A model generated the notes under the pieces. The model saw only the letters and a list, made by a program, of their open reading frames with translations, was not told the origin of the DNA and ran no database searches. Both the position numbers and the translations under genes were made by a program. A stretch of 64,000 bases of DNA from Marinimicrococcus sp033875255. GTDB taxonomy: Bacteria > Pseudomonadota > Alphaproteobacteria > Geminicoccales > Geminicoccaceae. Positions 23,371 through 33,370 of the stretch are shown here, piece after piece. The stretch covers positions 62,001 to 126,000 of the forward strand of contig JAWZSN010000012.1 of the NCBI GenBank assembly GCA_033875255.1, given 5' to 3'. How positions within the stretch are numbered: position 1 is the stretch's first letter; every line of letters begins with the position of its first letter.

Positions 23371-24102
23371 TCACTGGAGGATGTCCTCGGTGCGGATGTC
23401 GGTGAAATCGACCATCCGGCCGAGCACCTGGAGATAGGCCACCAGCGCGTCCATCTCCGTGAGCCGCGAGGGCATGCCGTCGAAATCGCCCACCGCGGCG
23501 TTGGGGTAGCGCTCGAGCAGCCCGTCATGGTCGCCCATCGGGTCGGCCTGGGCCCGCAGATCCGCCAGCGCGTTCTCCATCATGGCGTCGTCGTAGGGCA
23601 CGCCGACCATGCGCTGCGCCACGAGATGGTCGCGGATGTCATCGACCCGGATCTCGCGGTCCAGCAGGAAAGCGTAGGGCGGCATGACGCTCTCGGGCAC
23701 CACGCTGCGCGGGTCGACCATGTGCGCGACGTGCCACTCGTTGGAGTACTTGCCGCCGACCCGGGCGAGATCGGGCCCGGTCCGCTTCGAGCCCCACTGG
23801 AACGGGTGGTCGTACATGCTCTCGGCGGCGAGGCTGTAGGGGCCGTAGCGCTCCACCTCGTCGCGGAACGGCCGGATCATCTGGCTGTGGCAGGCATAGC
23901 AGCCCTCGCGCACGTAGATGTTGCGGCCGTGGAGCTCGAGCGGCGTGTAGGGCCGCACACCCTCGACCTTCTCGATCGTGCTCTCGATCGTGTAGAGCGG
24001 CACGATCTCGACCAGGCCGCCGATCGACACGGTGATCAGGGTGAGCACCAGCAGCAGGACGCCGCGGGTCTCGATCTTGGCGTGATGCTTGAGCAGCGAC
24101 AT
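23371..24102 (-). CDS. ccoO: Cytochrome c oxidase cbb3-type subunit II (mono-heme)
   Basis: The 243-residue protein has an N-terminal membrane anchor (about residues 13-38) and one heme c motif, CYACHSQMIRPF, near residue 70, with the conserved PYTPLELHGRNIYVREGC lead-in and a Met ligand in SVMPPYAFL. It is the CcoO subunit that carries electrons from CcoP to the CcoN core. Length is normal for the family. It starts 12 bases after ccoN and is followed closely by ccoQ. Confidence 0.96.
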   Translation of the reverse strand: MSLLKHHAKIETRGVLLLVLTLITVSIGGLVEIVPLYTIESTIEKVEGVRPYTPLELHGRNIYVREGCYACHSQMIRPFRDEVERYGPYSLAAESMYDHPFQWGSKRTGPDLARVGGKYSNEWHVAHMVDPRSVVPESVMPPYAFLLDREIRVDDIRDHLVAQRMVGVPYDDAMMENALADLRAQADPMGDHDGLLERYPNAAVGDFDGMPSRLTEMDALVAYLQVLGRMVDFTDIRTEDILQ

Positions 24103-24114
24103 CGCGGCCCCTCC

Positions 24115-25578
24115 TCAGTCCGCGGCCGCGAAGCCGACGCCGGCCGGCAGCGGCTCGCGGGCATGGATGTCGCGGCGGATGGTGCGGTAGACATTGTAGG
24201 CCATGATCAGCGCCCCGCTCAGGAACAGCACGCCGCCCAGCGCCCGGATCACGTAGAAGGGGTGCATCGCCACGACCGTCTCGACGAAGGAGAACTGCAG
24301 GAAGCCGAGCTGGTCGTAGGACCGCCACATGAGGCCCTGCATGATGCCCGAGACCCACATCGCGGTGATGTAGAGGACGATCCCCAGGGTCGCGATCCAA
24401 AAGTGCCACTCGACCAGCTTGAGCGAGTAGAGCCGTGCTGCACCCCAAAGGCGCGGCACGAGGAAGTAGACGGCGCCGAAGGTGACGAAGGCGACCCAGC
24501 CCAGGGCACCGGAGTGGACATGGCCAATGGTCCAGTCGGTGTAGTGCGAGAGCGCGTTGACCTGGCGGATCGACATCAGCGGGCCCTCGAAGGTGCTCAT
24601 CCCGTAGAAGGCCACGGAGACCACCAGGAAGCGCAGCACCGGATCGGTCCGGAGCTTGTCCCAGGCGCCCGAGAGGGTCATGAGGCCGTTGATCATGCCG
24701 CCCCAGGAGGGCATCCACAGCATGAGCGAGAAGGTCATGCCCAGGACCTGCGCCCAGTCGGGCAGCGCCGTGTAGTGCAGGTGGTGCGGACCGGCCCAGA
24801 TGTAGAGGAAGATCAGCGCCCAGAAGTGGATGATCGAGAGCCGGTAGGAATAGACCGGCCGCTCGGCCTGCTTGGGCACGAAGTAGTACATGATGCCCAA
24901 AAAGCCCGCCGTCAGGAAGAAGCCCACCGCATTGTGGCCGTACCACCACTGGGTCAGCGCGTCCTGCACGCCGGAGAACAGGCTGTAGCTCTTCGAGCCG
25001 GTGAAGCTCACCGGCACCGCCAGGTTGTTGACGATATGCAGCATGGCAATCGTCACGATGAAGGCGAGGTAGAACCAGTTGGCGACGTAGATGTGCTTCT
25101 CGCGGCGCCGCAGGATCGTGCCGAAGAACACGACGAAATAGGTGACCCAGACGATGGTCAGCCAGATGTCGACATACCATTCAGGCTCGGCATATTCGCG
25201 GCTCTGGGTCACGCCCATCAGGTAGCCCAGCGCCGCCAGCACGATGAAGAGCTGGTAGCCCCAGAACAGGAACAGCGCGGTGAGCGGCCCGCCGAAGAGC
25301 GGCGCGCGGCAGGTGCGCTGGACAACCCAGAGCGAGGTCCCGATCAGCGCGTTGCCGCCGAAGGCGAAGATCACCGCCGAGGTGTGGAGCGGCCGCAGCC
25401 GGCCGAACGTGGTCCACTCGGTGTCGAAGTTGAGGACCGGATAGGCCAGCTGGAAGGCGATGAGCACGCCCGCCGAGAAGCCGACGATTCCCCAGAACAC
25501 CGTGGCCAGCGTGAACCAGCGCACGACGTCCTCGTTGTAGGGCACCCGCTCGGGCGCCACGGCGCTTGAGGCCGCCAT
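24115..25578 (-). CDS. ccoN: Cytochrome c oxidase cbb3-type subunit I (catalytic)
   Basis: This 487-residue, twelve-span protein is the heme-copper core of the cbb3 oxidase. Conserved stretches include GRLRPLHTSAVIFAFGGN, WYGHNAVGFFLTAGFLG (copper and heme ligands), IWAGPHHLHYTALPDW and DWTIGHVHSGALGWVAF. It reduces oxygen to water and pumps protons. The chosen ATG follows GAGGAGA; an ATG 27 bases upstream is possible. It is the first gene of ccoNOQP, with an FNR/FixK-like box 112 bases upstream, in keeping with induction at low oxygen. Confidence 0.97.
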   Translation of the reverse strand: MAASSAVAPERVPYNEDVVRWFTLATVFWGIVGFSAGVLIAFQLAYPVLNFDTEWTTFGRLRPLHTSAVIFAFGGNALIGTSLWVVQRTCRAPLFGGPLTALFLFWGYQLFIVLAALGYLMGVTQSREYAEPEWYVDIWLTIVWVTYFVVFFGTILRRREKHIYVANWFYLAFIVTIAMLHIVNNLAVPVSFTGSKSYSLFSGVQDALTQWWYGHNAVGFFLTAGFLGIMYYFVPKQAERPVYSYRLSIIHFWALIFLYIWAGPHHLHYTALPDWAQVLGMTFSLMLWMPSWGGMINGLMTLSGAWDKLRTDPVLRFLVVSVAFYGMSTFEGPLMSIRQVNALSHYTDWTIGHVHSGALGWVAFVTFGAVYFLVPRLWGAARLYSLKLVEWHFWIATLGIVLYITAMWVSGIMQGLMWRSYDQLGFLQFSFVETVVAMHPFYVIRALGGVLFLSGALIMAYNVYRTIRRDIHAREPLPAGVGFAAAD

Positions 25579-25689
25579 AGTCTCCTCACTCTTCCAAGGG
25601 AACACCCCCGCCTCGGGGCCCGCGCCCGGCAGGGACGCATTCGCGCCTGCGGCGGACGGAGCTATGGCAGGCCCCGCGGCGGGCGCTCA

Positions 25690-25703
25690 TTGACGTGAAT
25701 CAA
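25690..25703. promoter_or_regulatory. FNR/FixK-type box between ccoN and a divergent gene
   Basis: TTGACGTGAATCAA matches the FNR/FixK consensus TTGAT-N4-ATCAA at nine of ten defined bases. It lies 112 bases upstream of ccoN and 89 bases upstream of the divergent DUF2189 gene, so it could switch on either or both at low oxygen. cbb3 operons are classic targets of such regulators. Confidence 0.8.
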
Positions 25704-25791
25704 GGATACGGAAGGGCTGGCGGCGCTAGGGAGGCGGGCAGCACCTCCGGAGGGCCGTCGCGCCTGGCCGGCCGTGCCGGGGAGATGAAGG

Positions 25792-26628
25792 ATGGCCTCA
25801 ACGACAAGCGCCGTGCAGCGCGACCTGCCGGTGGTGCAGCGCATAGAAGCCGAGCGTGCCTGGGAATGGCTGCGCCGCGGCGCCCTCGATCTGCGCGCGG
25901 CACCGGCGGTCGGCCTCACCTACGGTGCCCTGGCGGCCGTCACCGGCTACGTGCTGGCGGCGTCCATCCTGCTCAGCGGCATGATCTACCTGCTGCTGCC
26001 GCTGATGGCGGGCTTTCTCATCGTCGGGCCGCTCCTGACCGTGGGCCTCTACGAGGTGAGCCGGCGCCGCGAGCTGGGCCAGACCACGAGCCTGCGCGAG
26101 GCGCTCGGCGCATGGCTGCGCAACGGCTCGCAGATCGCCCTCATGGGGATGGCGCTGCTGCTCTTGATGTTCGCCTGGGTACGTCTTGCCGCCCTGCTGT
26201 TCCTGCTCTGGTTCGGCATGGACCCGCCCTCGGTCGAGGATCTCCTGGTGCAGACCTTTCTCAGCACCGAAGGGCTGCCCTTTCTCTTCATCGGCACGGC
26301 CAGCGGCGGCCTGCTGGCGCTGGTGACCTTCTCGATCAGCGTCGTGGCGATCCCGCTGCTGCTCGATCGGCCCGAGGCCAACGTGATCGACGCGGTGCTC
26401 ACCAGCATCGCCGCGGTACGCACCAACCCGTGGCCGCTGCTGTTCTGGGCGGCGCTCATCGTGCTCTTCATCGCCGCCGGTCTCGCGACCCTCTTCCTCG
26501 GGCTCATCGTGGCGCTGCCGCTGATCGGCCACGCGAGCTGGCACGCCTACACGGATCTCGTGCATCACGAGGCGGGCGCGGCGGCCCGCCGAGCGATGCC
26601 CACAACCAGCATGGGAAACGATCGATGA
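25792..26628 (+). CDS. DUF2189 family membrane protein
   Basis: This 278-residue protein has about six membrane spans. The first follows VGLTYGALAAVTGYVL and the Pro/Leu-rich IVGPLLTVGLYEVSRRRELG segment is the hallmark of DUF2189. The family has no proven function, but members are often found beside cytochrome cbb3 or other oxidase genes, as here, where the gene is divergent from ccoN across a shared FNR-like box. A respiratory or heme-related role is therefore plausible. The stop overlaps the next gene by four bases. Confidence 0.8.
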   Translation: MASTTSAVQRDLPVVQRIEAERAWEWLRRGALDLRAAPAVGLTYGALAAVTGYVLAASILLSGMIYLLLPLMAGFLIVGPLLTVGLYEVSRRRELGQTTSLREALGAWLRNGSQIALMGMALLLLMFAWVRLAALLFLLWFGMDPPSVEDLLVQTFLSTEGLPFLFIGTASGGLLALVTFSISVVAIPLLLDRPEANVIDAVLTSIAAVRTNPWPLLFWAALIVLFIAAGLATLFLGLIVALPLIGHASWHAYTDLVHHEAGAAARRAMPTTSMGNDR

Positions 26629-26798
26629 CGGTCTGGATCTTCGGCGCGATCATGGGGGCGCTGAGCCTCCTCGGCCTCACGGCCGCGGCCTGGGCGCAGG
26701 ACGGGATGTTCCACGCCACCGGCTTGCTGTTCTTTCTCTTCGGCCTCGCCATGATCTTCGGCCTGATCCACAAGCACACCGGCACCAGTACCGGCTGA
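26625..26798 (+). CDS. Small membrane protein of unknown function
   Basis: This 57-residue product begins MTVWIFGAIMGALSLLGLTA and has two hydrophobic stretches (about residues 3-22 and 30-48) joined by AWAQDGMFHATG, ending in a polar HKHTGTSTG tail. It overlaps the DUF2189 gene by four bases (ATGA), which supports real, coupled translation. It may be a small accessory subunit linked to the neighbouring oxidase or to the DUF2189 protein. No family was recognised with confidence. Confidence 0.65.
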   Translation: MTVWIFGAIMGALSLLGLTAAAWAQDGMFHATGLLFFLFGLAMIFGLIHKHTGTSTG

Positions 26799-26822
26799 CC
26801 AGGCACCGAGAAAGCAGCAGCC

Positions 26823-26860
26823 GCGGCGCGGCGGGCCATTTTCGCGGGCCGCGCGCCGCG
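26823..26860 (+). terminator. GC-rich hairpin after the small membrane protein
   Basis: GCGGCGCGGC pairs with GCCGCGCGCCGC with a two-base bulge, around a 15-base loop. It lies about 25 bases after the stop. There is no T-tract after it. Confidence 0.4.
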
Positions 26861-26918
26861 TTAGCTTGGGCGCTCCGGGCGGACGGCCCTTCTCCGTCCG
26901 TGACCTTCAGGAGAGCCC

Positions 26919-27664
26919 ATGGAAAGCCTGCTCGCCCTCGCCGCCGAACCCGAGGTCTGGGTGGCCCTCGCCACGCTGATCGTGATGGAGGTCGTGCTGG
27001 GGATCGACAACCTGATCTTCATCTCGATCCTCACCAACAAGCTGCCCGAGGAGCAGCGCTCGCGCGCCCGGAAGATCGGCATCGGCCTGGCGCTGTTCCT
27101 GCGTCTCGCCCTGCTCGGCACGGTGGCCTTCATCGTCCAGCTCACCACGCCGATCTTCGAGCTGCTGGGTCACGGCTACTCCTGGCGCGATCTCATCCTG
27201 ATCGCCGGCGGCCTGTTCCTGGTGTGGAAGGCCACCCGCGAGATCCACCACAATGTCGATCCCGACCCGGGACCCGACATGTTCGACAGCAAGACCGCAA
27301 CGCTCGGCTTCGGCGCGGCGATCATGCAGATCCTGCTGCTCGATCTGGTGTTCTCCATCGACAGCATCATCACCGCAGTCGGCATGACCCCGCATCTGCC
27401 GGTGATGGTGGTGGCGGTGGTCGTGGCGGTGCTGGTGATGCTGCTCGCCGCCGGGCCGCTTGCCCGGTTCATTCAGCACAATCCCACCATCGTTATGCTG
27501 GCGCTGGGCTTTTTGCTGCTGATCGGCACTACGCTGATCGCCGAGGGCATGGGCGCGCATGTGCCCAAGGGCTACATCTACGCCGCCATGGCATTCTCGG
27601 CCCTGGTCGAGGGGCTCAACATGCTGGCGCGGCGGGCGCGCCGCCGCAGGGAGCTCGCAGTCGC

Positions 27665-27680
<16 letters not shown>
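26919..27680 (+). CDS. TerC family integral membrane protein
   Basis: This 253-residue protein has about seven spans and the TerC hallmarks: EVVLGIDNLIFISILTNKLP near residue 25 and LDLVFSIDSIITAVGM near residue 145. The paired acidic residues within the spans are thought to bind metal ions, and TerC relatives are linked to manganese efflux or tellurite resistance. A basic tail (RRARRRRE) closes the protein. The ATG follows CAGGAG. The gene stands alone and its 3' end overlaps convergent livF by 16 bases. Confidence 0.88.
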
Positions 27681-28375
<695 letters not shown>

Positions 28376-28398
28376 CGCCCCGCCCTCACCCCCGACCC

Positions 28399-29175
28399 TC
28401 AGTGGCCCAGCTCGTCGTCCTCGCGGCCCAGATAGGCCTCGATCACCGCCTCGTCGCGCTGCACCTCGGCGGGCGTGCCCTGGGCGATCATCGTGCCGAA
28501 ATTGATCACCACCACCCGGTCGCTGATGCGCATCACCGAAGGCATGTCGTGCTCGACCAGAAGGATCGTGACGCCACGCTCGCGTATCCCGCGGACCATG
28601 CGGATCGCCCGGTCCTTCTCCTCCGGATTCATCCCGGCGAAGGGCTCGTCGAGCAGCAGCACGCGCGGCCTGCCGGCCATGGCGATGGCGATGCCCAGCG
28701 CCCGGAGATAGCCGTGCGGCAGGTTGCGGGCCCGCTCGTGCCGGACATGGCCGAGCTCGAGATAGTCCAGGATCTCCTCGGCACTTCGGCGGAAGCGCTG
28801 CTCGTCGGCACGCGCCGCGGCACTGCCAAGGAAGATCCCCGCCGGCCCCGCGCGAAGCCCCAGATGGTGCGCCACCGCGACATTCTCGAGTGCGGTCATG
28901 TCCTTGAAGACGGTGGTCTCCTGGAAGGTCCGCACGACGCCCTTCTCGGCCACCAGATGCGGCTTGAGGCCGGAGATGGTCTCGCCGTCGAGCAACACCC
29001 GCCCGGCAGTCGGCTGGAGGAACGAGGCGATCAGCTTGAAGAGCGTGCTCTTGCCCGCACCGTTGGGGCCGATCACCGAGAGGATCTGCCCCTCCTCCAC
29101 GGCGAAATCGACCTCGTTGACGGCGAGCAGCCCGCCGAACCGCTTGGAAAGAGTCTCGACGCGCAGCAGGCTCAT
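28399..29175 (-). CDS. livG: Branched-chain amino acid-type ABC transporter ATPase LivG
   Basis: The 258-residue ABC cassette has Walker A IGPNGAGKST, signature NLPHGYLRALGIAIAM and Walker B VLLLDEPFAGMNPEEKDR, typical of LivG. The signature lacks the usual LSGG and reads LPHG, a common variant in LivG. It starts four bases after livM and is followed by livF. It would form the ATPase heterodimer of the importer. Confidence 0.92.
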   Translation of the reverse strand: MSLLRVETLSKRFGGLLAVNEVDFAVEEGQILSVIGPNGAGKSTLFKLIASFLQPTAGRVLLDGETISGLKPHLVAEKGVVRTFQETTVFKDMTALENVAVAHHLGLRAGPAGIFLGSAAARADEQRFRRSAEEILDYLELGHVRHERARNLPHGYLRALGIAIAMAGRPRVLLLDEPFAGMNPEEKDRAIRMVRGIRERGVTILLVEHDMPSVMRISDRVVVINFGTMIAQGTPAEVQRDEAVIEAYLGREDDELGH

Positions 29176-29179
29176 GGGC

Positions 29180-30154
29180 TCAGCGCTCCCTGCCGGGCCA
29201 GCGCAGACTGAGGATGCCGTTGGGCAGGAACAGCATCACGCTGATCATCAAGACGCCGTAGAGCAGCGCCTGGTAGCGCTGGATGTCGCCCAGCAGCTCG
29301 AAGGCGATGACCAGCAGGAACGCGCCCACCACCGGCCCCAGCACGAAGTCGAGCCCGCCCAGGAAGCAGTAGAGCATGGCATTGATGCTGTCCTGCATGG
29401 TGTAGCTGGCAGGATAGATGTTCTGGTGAAAGACCGCGAAGAACGAGCCGGCGATGCCGCCCATGGCGCAGGCGAAGGCGAAGGCGATCACCCGGTAGCG
29501 GGCGATGTCGATGCCGATGCTGGACGCCAGCTCCTCGTTCTGACGCAGCGCATGGAAGATCCATCCGAGCCTGCAGGTCGAGAGGCGCCACACCGCCAGC
29601 AGGCCGGCGATCAGCAGTGCTGCCGAGAGCAGATAGAAGGCCAGCGGCGTGTCGATGCCGGCCGGCCGCGGAATGTTGACGATGCCGCTGGCGCCGTTGG
29701 TAAGCTCGCCGCCATTGAGGAAGGCGAGCCGCACCGCCTCGGTGAGGCTGAGCGTGATCATCGCGAAATAGACCCCGCGCAGGCGCAGGATGGGGATGCC
29801 GATGAGCGCGCCCAGGCCTGCCGCGACGAGGCCCGAGGCCGGCAGGCACAGCCAGAAGGGAACACCGTAGCGGGTCGAGAGGATGGCGGTGGTGTAGCCG
29901 CCGATCATCGCGAAGGCGCCCTGGGCGATGTTGATGCGGCCGATCGCGAAGGTGACCCACACGCCGAGGCTGGCAAAGCTCAGGATCGAGGCGTTGGTCA
30001 GCACGTTGAGCCAGTAGGGGTGATCGGCCAGCAGGAGCGGCAGGACAACAACATAAACGAGGGCGCCGGCGGCCGCGCCGCCGAGCCGCACCGCCGGGAG
30101 GCCGAGCGCCCGGCCCTCCGCCTCATCGGAACGCGGCGTCAGGCTCCGGGTCAT
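29180..30154 (-). CDS. livM: Branched-chain amino acid-type ABC transporter permease LivM
   Basis: The product is 324 residues with about nine to ten spans and the LivM signature GRINIAQGAFAMIGGYTTAI near residue 75. The start used is the ATG preceded by GAAGGAG; an in-frame TTG 18 bases upstream is less likely. It lies between livH and livG in the standard order. Confidence 0.92.
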   Translation of the reverse strand: MTRSLTPRSDEAEGRALGLPAVRLGGAAAGALVYVVVLPLLLADHPYWLNVLTNASILSFASLGVWVTFAIGRINIAQGAFAMIGGYTTAILSTRYGVPFWLCLPASGLVAAGLGALIGIPILRLRGVYFAMITLSLTEAVRLAFLNGGELTNGASGIVNIPRPAGIDTPLAFYLLSAALLIAGLLAVWRLSTCRLGWIFHALRQNEELASSIGIDIARYRVIAFAFACAMGGIAGSFFAVFHQNIYPASYTMQDSINAMLYCFLGGLDFVLGPVVGAFLLVIAFELLGDIQRYQALLYGVLMISVMLFLPNGILSLRWPGRER

Positions 30155-30191
30155 TCTCGCTCCTTCGCGCAAGGGCCGGGCATACCGGTGC

Positions 30192-31052
30192 TCAGCCGTG
30201 CGGCTTGCCCATGATCCCGTGCGGCCGGAGGACCAGGAACAGGATCAGGCCGACGAAGATCAGCAGGTAGGTGGTGGAGCCCGGAATGAGCGCGTAGCCG
30301 ATGGCCTCGGCGAAGCCGAGCACCACCGCGCCCAGGATCGCCCCGGCGACCACGCCCGCGCCGCCGATCATGATCATGATGAAGGCCTTGGTGGAGATCG
30401 CCGTGCCGATGCCGGCATTGACGCCCGAGATGGTGATCAGCAGCGCGCCGGCGAGGCCGGCCAGCGCCGCGCCGATGCCAAAGCCCATCGCCGAGATGCG
30501 GTCGACGTCGACGCCCATCAGGTAGGTGGTCTGGCGGTCCTGGGCTAGCGCGCGCATGGCGCGGCCGGGGCGGGTGTACTGGACGAACAGCAGCAGGCCC
30601 ACGATCAGCGCCAGGGCGATCAGCACCACCAGCAGCCGGCCAGCCGGCAGATAGGCATCGCCGATGCGGTAGACCCCACCGATCACCGCCGGCACGCCGC
30701 GCTGCTTCTCGCCGAACATGAAGAGCGCGACGTTCTCGAGCAGGAGCGCGGTACCGACCGCCAGCAGCATGCTGTTCTCCTCGCGCGTCGCGATCTTGAC
30801 CACGCGGCGGAAGAACAGGACCTCGAAGAGCACGCCGATCACGCCGGTCACCAGGGCGGCGGCGGCAAGGCCCACCATGTAGGGCAGGCCGAACACGCCG
30901 TAGACGTAATAGACCATGAACCCGCCGATCATGAAGATCTGGCCGTGGGCGAAGTTGAGGAGGTTCATGATCGAGAAGATCAGCGTGATGCCGAGCGCGA
31001 TCAGCGCATAGTTCGCGGACAGCACCACGCCGTTGACGAGAATCTGCTCCAA
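30192..31052 (-). CDS. livH: Branched-chain amino acid-type ABC transporter permease LivH
   Basis: The 286-residue protein has about eight spans and the LivH signature MNLLNFAHGQIFMIGGFMVY near residue 30. The start is a TTG with GGGAG eight bases upstream; no ATG is better placed. It follows livK and precedes livM. Confidence 0.92.
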   Translation of the reverse strand: MEQILVNGVVLSANYALIALGITLIFSIMNLLNFAHGQIFMIGGFMVYYVYGVFGLPYMVGLAAAALVTGVIGVLFEVLFFRRVVKIATREENSMLLAVGTALLLENVALFMFGEKQRGVPAVIGGVYRIGDAYLPAGRLLVVLIALALIVGLLLFVQYTRPGRAMRALAQDRQTTYLMGVDVDRISAMGFGIGAALAGLAGALLITISGVNAGIGTAISTKAFIMIMIGGAGVVAGAILGAVVLGFAEAIGYALIPGSTTYLLIFVGLILFLVLRPHGIMGKPHG

Positions 31053-31107
31053 GGCGCCGCTCCCGGGGATGACGGGCGCCGCCGCGGCGCCCGTGCGCCC
31101 TTGCCGC

Positions 31108-32319
31108 CTACTCGACGCTGCCGACGAACAGCGTCTCGAAGTCGCCGTCGCGATACTCGTTCACCACCATCGGCACGCCGATCTGCCGCTTCTGGCCGAA
31201 ATAGTCGGTGCCGACATAGGCGAGCTGCTTGTCCTCCTGGAGGAACGGGTTCTTCATGGAGAAGTCCTTCACCGCCTCCAGATAGGCCTGGACATCGGTG
31301 AGCCCCGCCTTGCCGGTCTTTTGCAGCGTGGCAAGGATCATCTCGAGCGCATAGACCTTGGTGCCGGCCTCATCGTTCCACTCGCCGGCCACCTTCTTGT
31401 AGCGGTCGACGAACTCTTCCATGTAGGCGCTGCGGATCGACGGCGTGCTGGCGCCGCCCACCGAGATGAACCCGTTGGCGGCCTCGCCGGCGACCTCGCT
31501 CAGGACCTTCGCGTCCTGGGCGGTCTCGGTGCTGATGGCGCCCTCGAAGCCGAGCTCCCGGGCGCTGCGGATAAGCAGCGGCGCGTCGGCCGGCGCAACC
31601 CCCGAGAGCACGATGAGATCGGGGCCGCCGCTCACCACCTTCGACATGACCGGGAAGAAGTCGGTGGTGCCGGGCTCGTAGGTGTCCTCCGCCGAGACCA
31701 CCTCGAGGCCCAGCTCCTTCGCCGCCGCCACGCCCTCGTCGCGCTGGTTCAGCGGATCCGACTCGTTGCGGGCGACGAAGGCGATCTTCTCCACGCCCTT
31801 CTCGTCCATGAGGTACTTGTAGATGATCGGCCCTGCCTGGTAGCTGGCGATCATGCCGAGGATCGCGTTGCCGGCAGGCGGCGTGTAGAGCGACTTGGAG
31901 AAGGCGTAGGGAAAGTAGATCGCGCCGTTCTTCTCGGCGATCGGGCGCACGCTGGCCGCGGTCGTGTCGACATTGGGCCCGATGATGTAGCGGATGCCCT
32001 CCTGCTGGGTCAGCCGCTCGGCGCCGGAGACCGCGAGCTTGGGATCGTTCTTGTCGTCGACCGCGACGATCTCGATCCGGTACTTCTCGCCGTCGATCTC
32101 CACCCCGCCCTTCTCGTTGATCATCTGGGCGGTGGCCTCGGCACAATAGCGGTTGACCAGGCCCCAGGAGGCGGCGGGGCCGCTCATCACGCCCAGGACC
32201 CCGATCTTCAGCACGTTCTCGGCGGCGGCGGGACCGGCGAAGCCGGCCATGCCGGAGACGATCACGGCGCCAGCGCCCGCGAGGAGGCCGCGACGCGTGC
32301 CGTGCAGCGTGAAGCCCAT
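31108..32319 (-). CDS. livK: Branched-chain amino acid-type ABC transporter binding protein LivK
   Basis: This 403-residue protein starts with a signal peptide carrying twin arginines (MGFTLHGTRRGLLAGAG, cleavage after GPAAA), then the type I periplasmic binding fold of LivJ/LivK proteins (VLKIGVLGVMSGPAASWGL). Proteins of this group bind branched-chain or aromatic amino acids, amides or aryl acids. It is the first gene of the livKHMGF operon. The chosen ATG gives a clean signal peptide; a longer frame upstream has no such feature. A divergent hydantoin racemase starts 173 bases away, so a link to hydantoin or amide metabolism is possible. Confidence 0.9.
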   Translation of the reverse strand: MGFTLHGTRRGLLAGAGAVIVSGMAGFAGPAAAENVLKIGVLGVMSGPAASWGLVNRYCAEATAQMINEKGGVEIDGEKYRIEIVAVDDKNDPKLAVSGAERLTQQEGIRYIIGPNVDTTAASVRPIAEKNGAIYFPYAFSKSLYTPPAGNAILGMIASYQAGPIIYKYLMDEKGVEKIAFVARNESDPLNQRDEGVAAAKELGLEVVSAEDTYEPGTTDFFPVMSKVVSGGPDLIVLSGVAPADAPLLIRSARELGFEGAISTETAQDAKVLSEVAGEAANGFISVGGASTPSIRSAYMEEFVDRYKKVAGEWNDEAGTKVYALEMILATLQKTGKAGLTDVQAYLEAVKDFSMKNPFLQEDKQLAYVGTDYFGQKRQIGVPMVVNEYRDGDFETLFVGSVE

Positions 32320-32491
32320 CCGTTTGTCCTCCCTGTCCCCCGGCCGATTCCGGCCCATGGTCATTGCAGTATGCACGAGGCAATTGCCGGCGCAATGACT
32401 TTGGGTACAGATTGGCCACTCAGTCGTATACATGATCGCCCCTTGGCCGCCGCACCGGTCGGCAGGGGCGTCGAGGCGAGGGCCGCGGGCA

Positions 32492-33229
32492 ATGCGCATC
32501 AAGGTGATCAACCCCAACACCACCGACAGCATGACCGCCACCATCGCCGCTGCGGCGCGGGCGGTGGCGGCGCCGGACACCCAGATCCTGGCCGCCACCT
32601 CGGCCACCGGACCGGCGTCCATCGAGGGACATTATGACGAGGCGCTTAGCCTGGTGGGCCTGCTCGAGGCGGTCCGGGCCGGCGAGCGGGAGGGCGTCGA
32701 CGGCTACGTCATCGCCTGCTTCGGTGATCCCGGCCTGCTTGCGGCACGCGAGGCGGCGCGCGGTCCGGTGCTGGGCATCGCCGAGGCGGCAATGCACGCG
32801 GCGAGCTTCCTTGCCACCGGCTTTTCGGTGGTCACCACGCTGGAGCGCACCTGCATCATCGCCGAGCAGCTCGTGCGCAATTACGGCATGGAGCAGCATT
32901 GCCGCGGCATTCGCGGGACGGAGCTCGCCGTGCTCGACCTCGAGGACCCGGCATCCGAGGCGCGCCGCGTGATCCTCGGGGAATGCCGGCGGGCGCTCGC
33001 CGAGGACCGTTCCGGCGCCATCGTCCTGGGCTGCGCCGGCATGGCCGATCTCGCCCGCGACCTTCAGGCCGAGCTGGGCGTGCCAGTGATCGACGGGGTC
33101 GCCATTGCCGTCAAGTTCGTCGAAGGCCTCGTGGCGAGCGGCCTCTCCACCAGCAAGCGCGGCGATCTCGCCTACCCGCTCGCCAAGCCCTGGCGCGGCG
33201 CGCTGGGGCATATGGCGCCGGGTCGGTGA
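32492..33229 (+). CDS. Aspartate/glutamate racemase family protein, probable hydantoin racemase
   Basis: This 245-residue protein begins MRIKVINPNTTDSMT and has the two catalytic cysteines of the hydantoin racemase group, C76 in IACFGDP and C181 in LGCAGMA, at the positions known from characterised enzymes. It would interconvert D- and L-5-substituted hydantoins, or allantoin, feeding a hydantoinase. An earlier in-frame ATG would add 20 residues without similarity, so the internal ATG is used. It is divergent from livK and convergent with the GntR gene. A hydantoinase is encoded at 57182 and an N-carbamoylase at 41077. Confidence 0.82.
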   Translation: MRIKVINPNTTDSMTATIAAAARAVAAPDTQILAATSATGPASIEGHYDEALSLVGLLEAVRAGEREGVDGYVIACFGDPGLLAAREAARGPVLGIAEAAMHAASFLATGFSVVTTLERTCIIAEQLVRNYGMEQHCRGIRGTELAVLDLEDPASEARRVILGECRRALAEDRSGAIVLGCAGMADLARDLQAELGVPVIDGVAIAVKFVEGLVASGLSTSKRGDLAYPLAKPWRGALGHMAPGR

Positions 33230-33370
33230 GCGGCGCGCCGCAGACGTCGGGCGATGACCGGGAGCACAGCTTGAAGGGTTGAAGACCCGGTAGACGGCCA
33301 CCGCCGCCAACGGGCAAAAGCCGGGAAGAGGCGCCGCACGCCGGGCTGGCGCCCGTTGCCACGGCCCCGT

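Noticed and set aside
23236..25569. Plus-strand 777-codon open frame across ccoNOQP
   Set aside because: It is the shadow of the cbb3 genes on the opposite strand; composition is His/Arg/Glu-rich and there is no domain.
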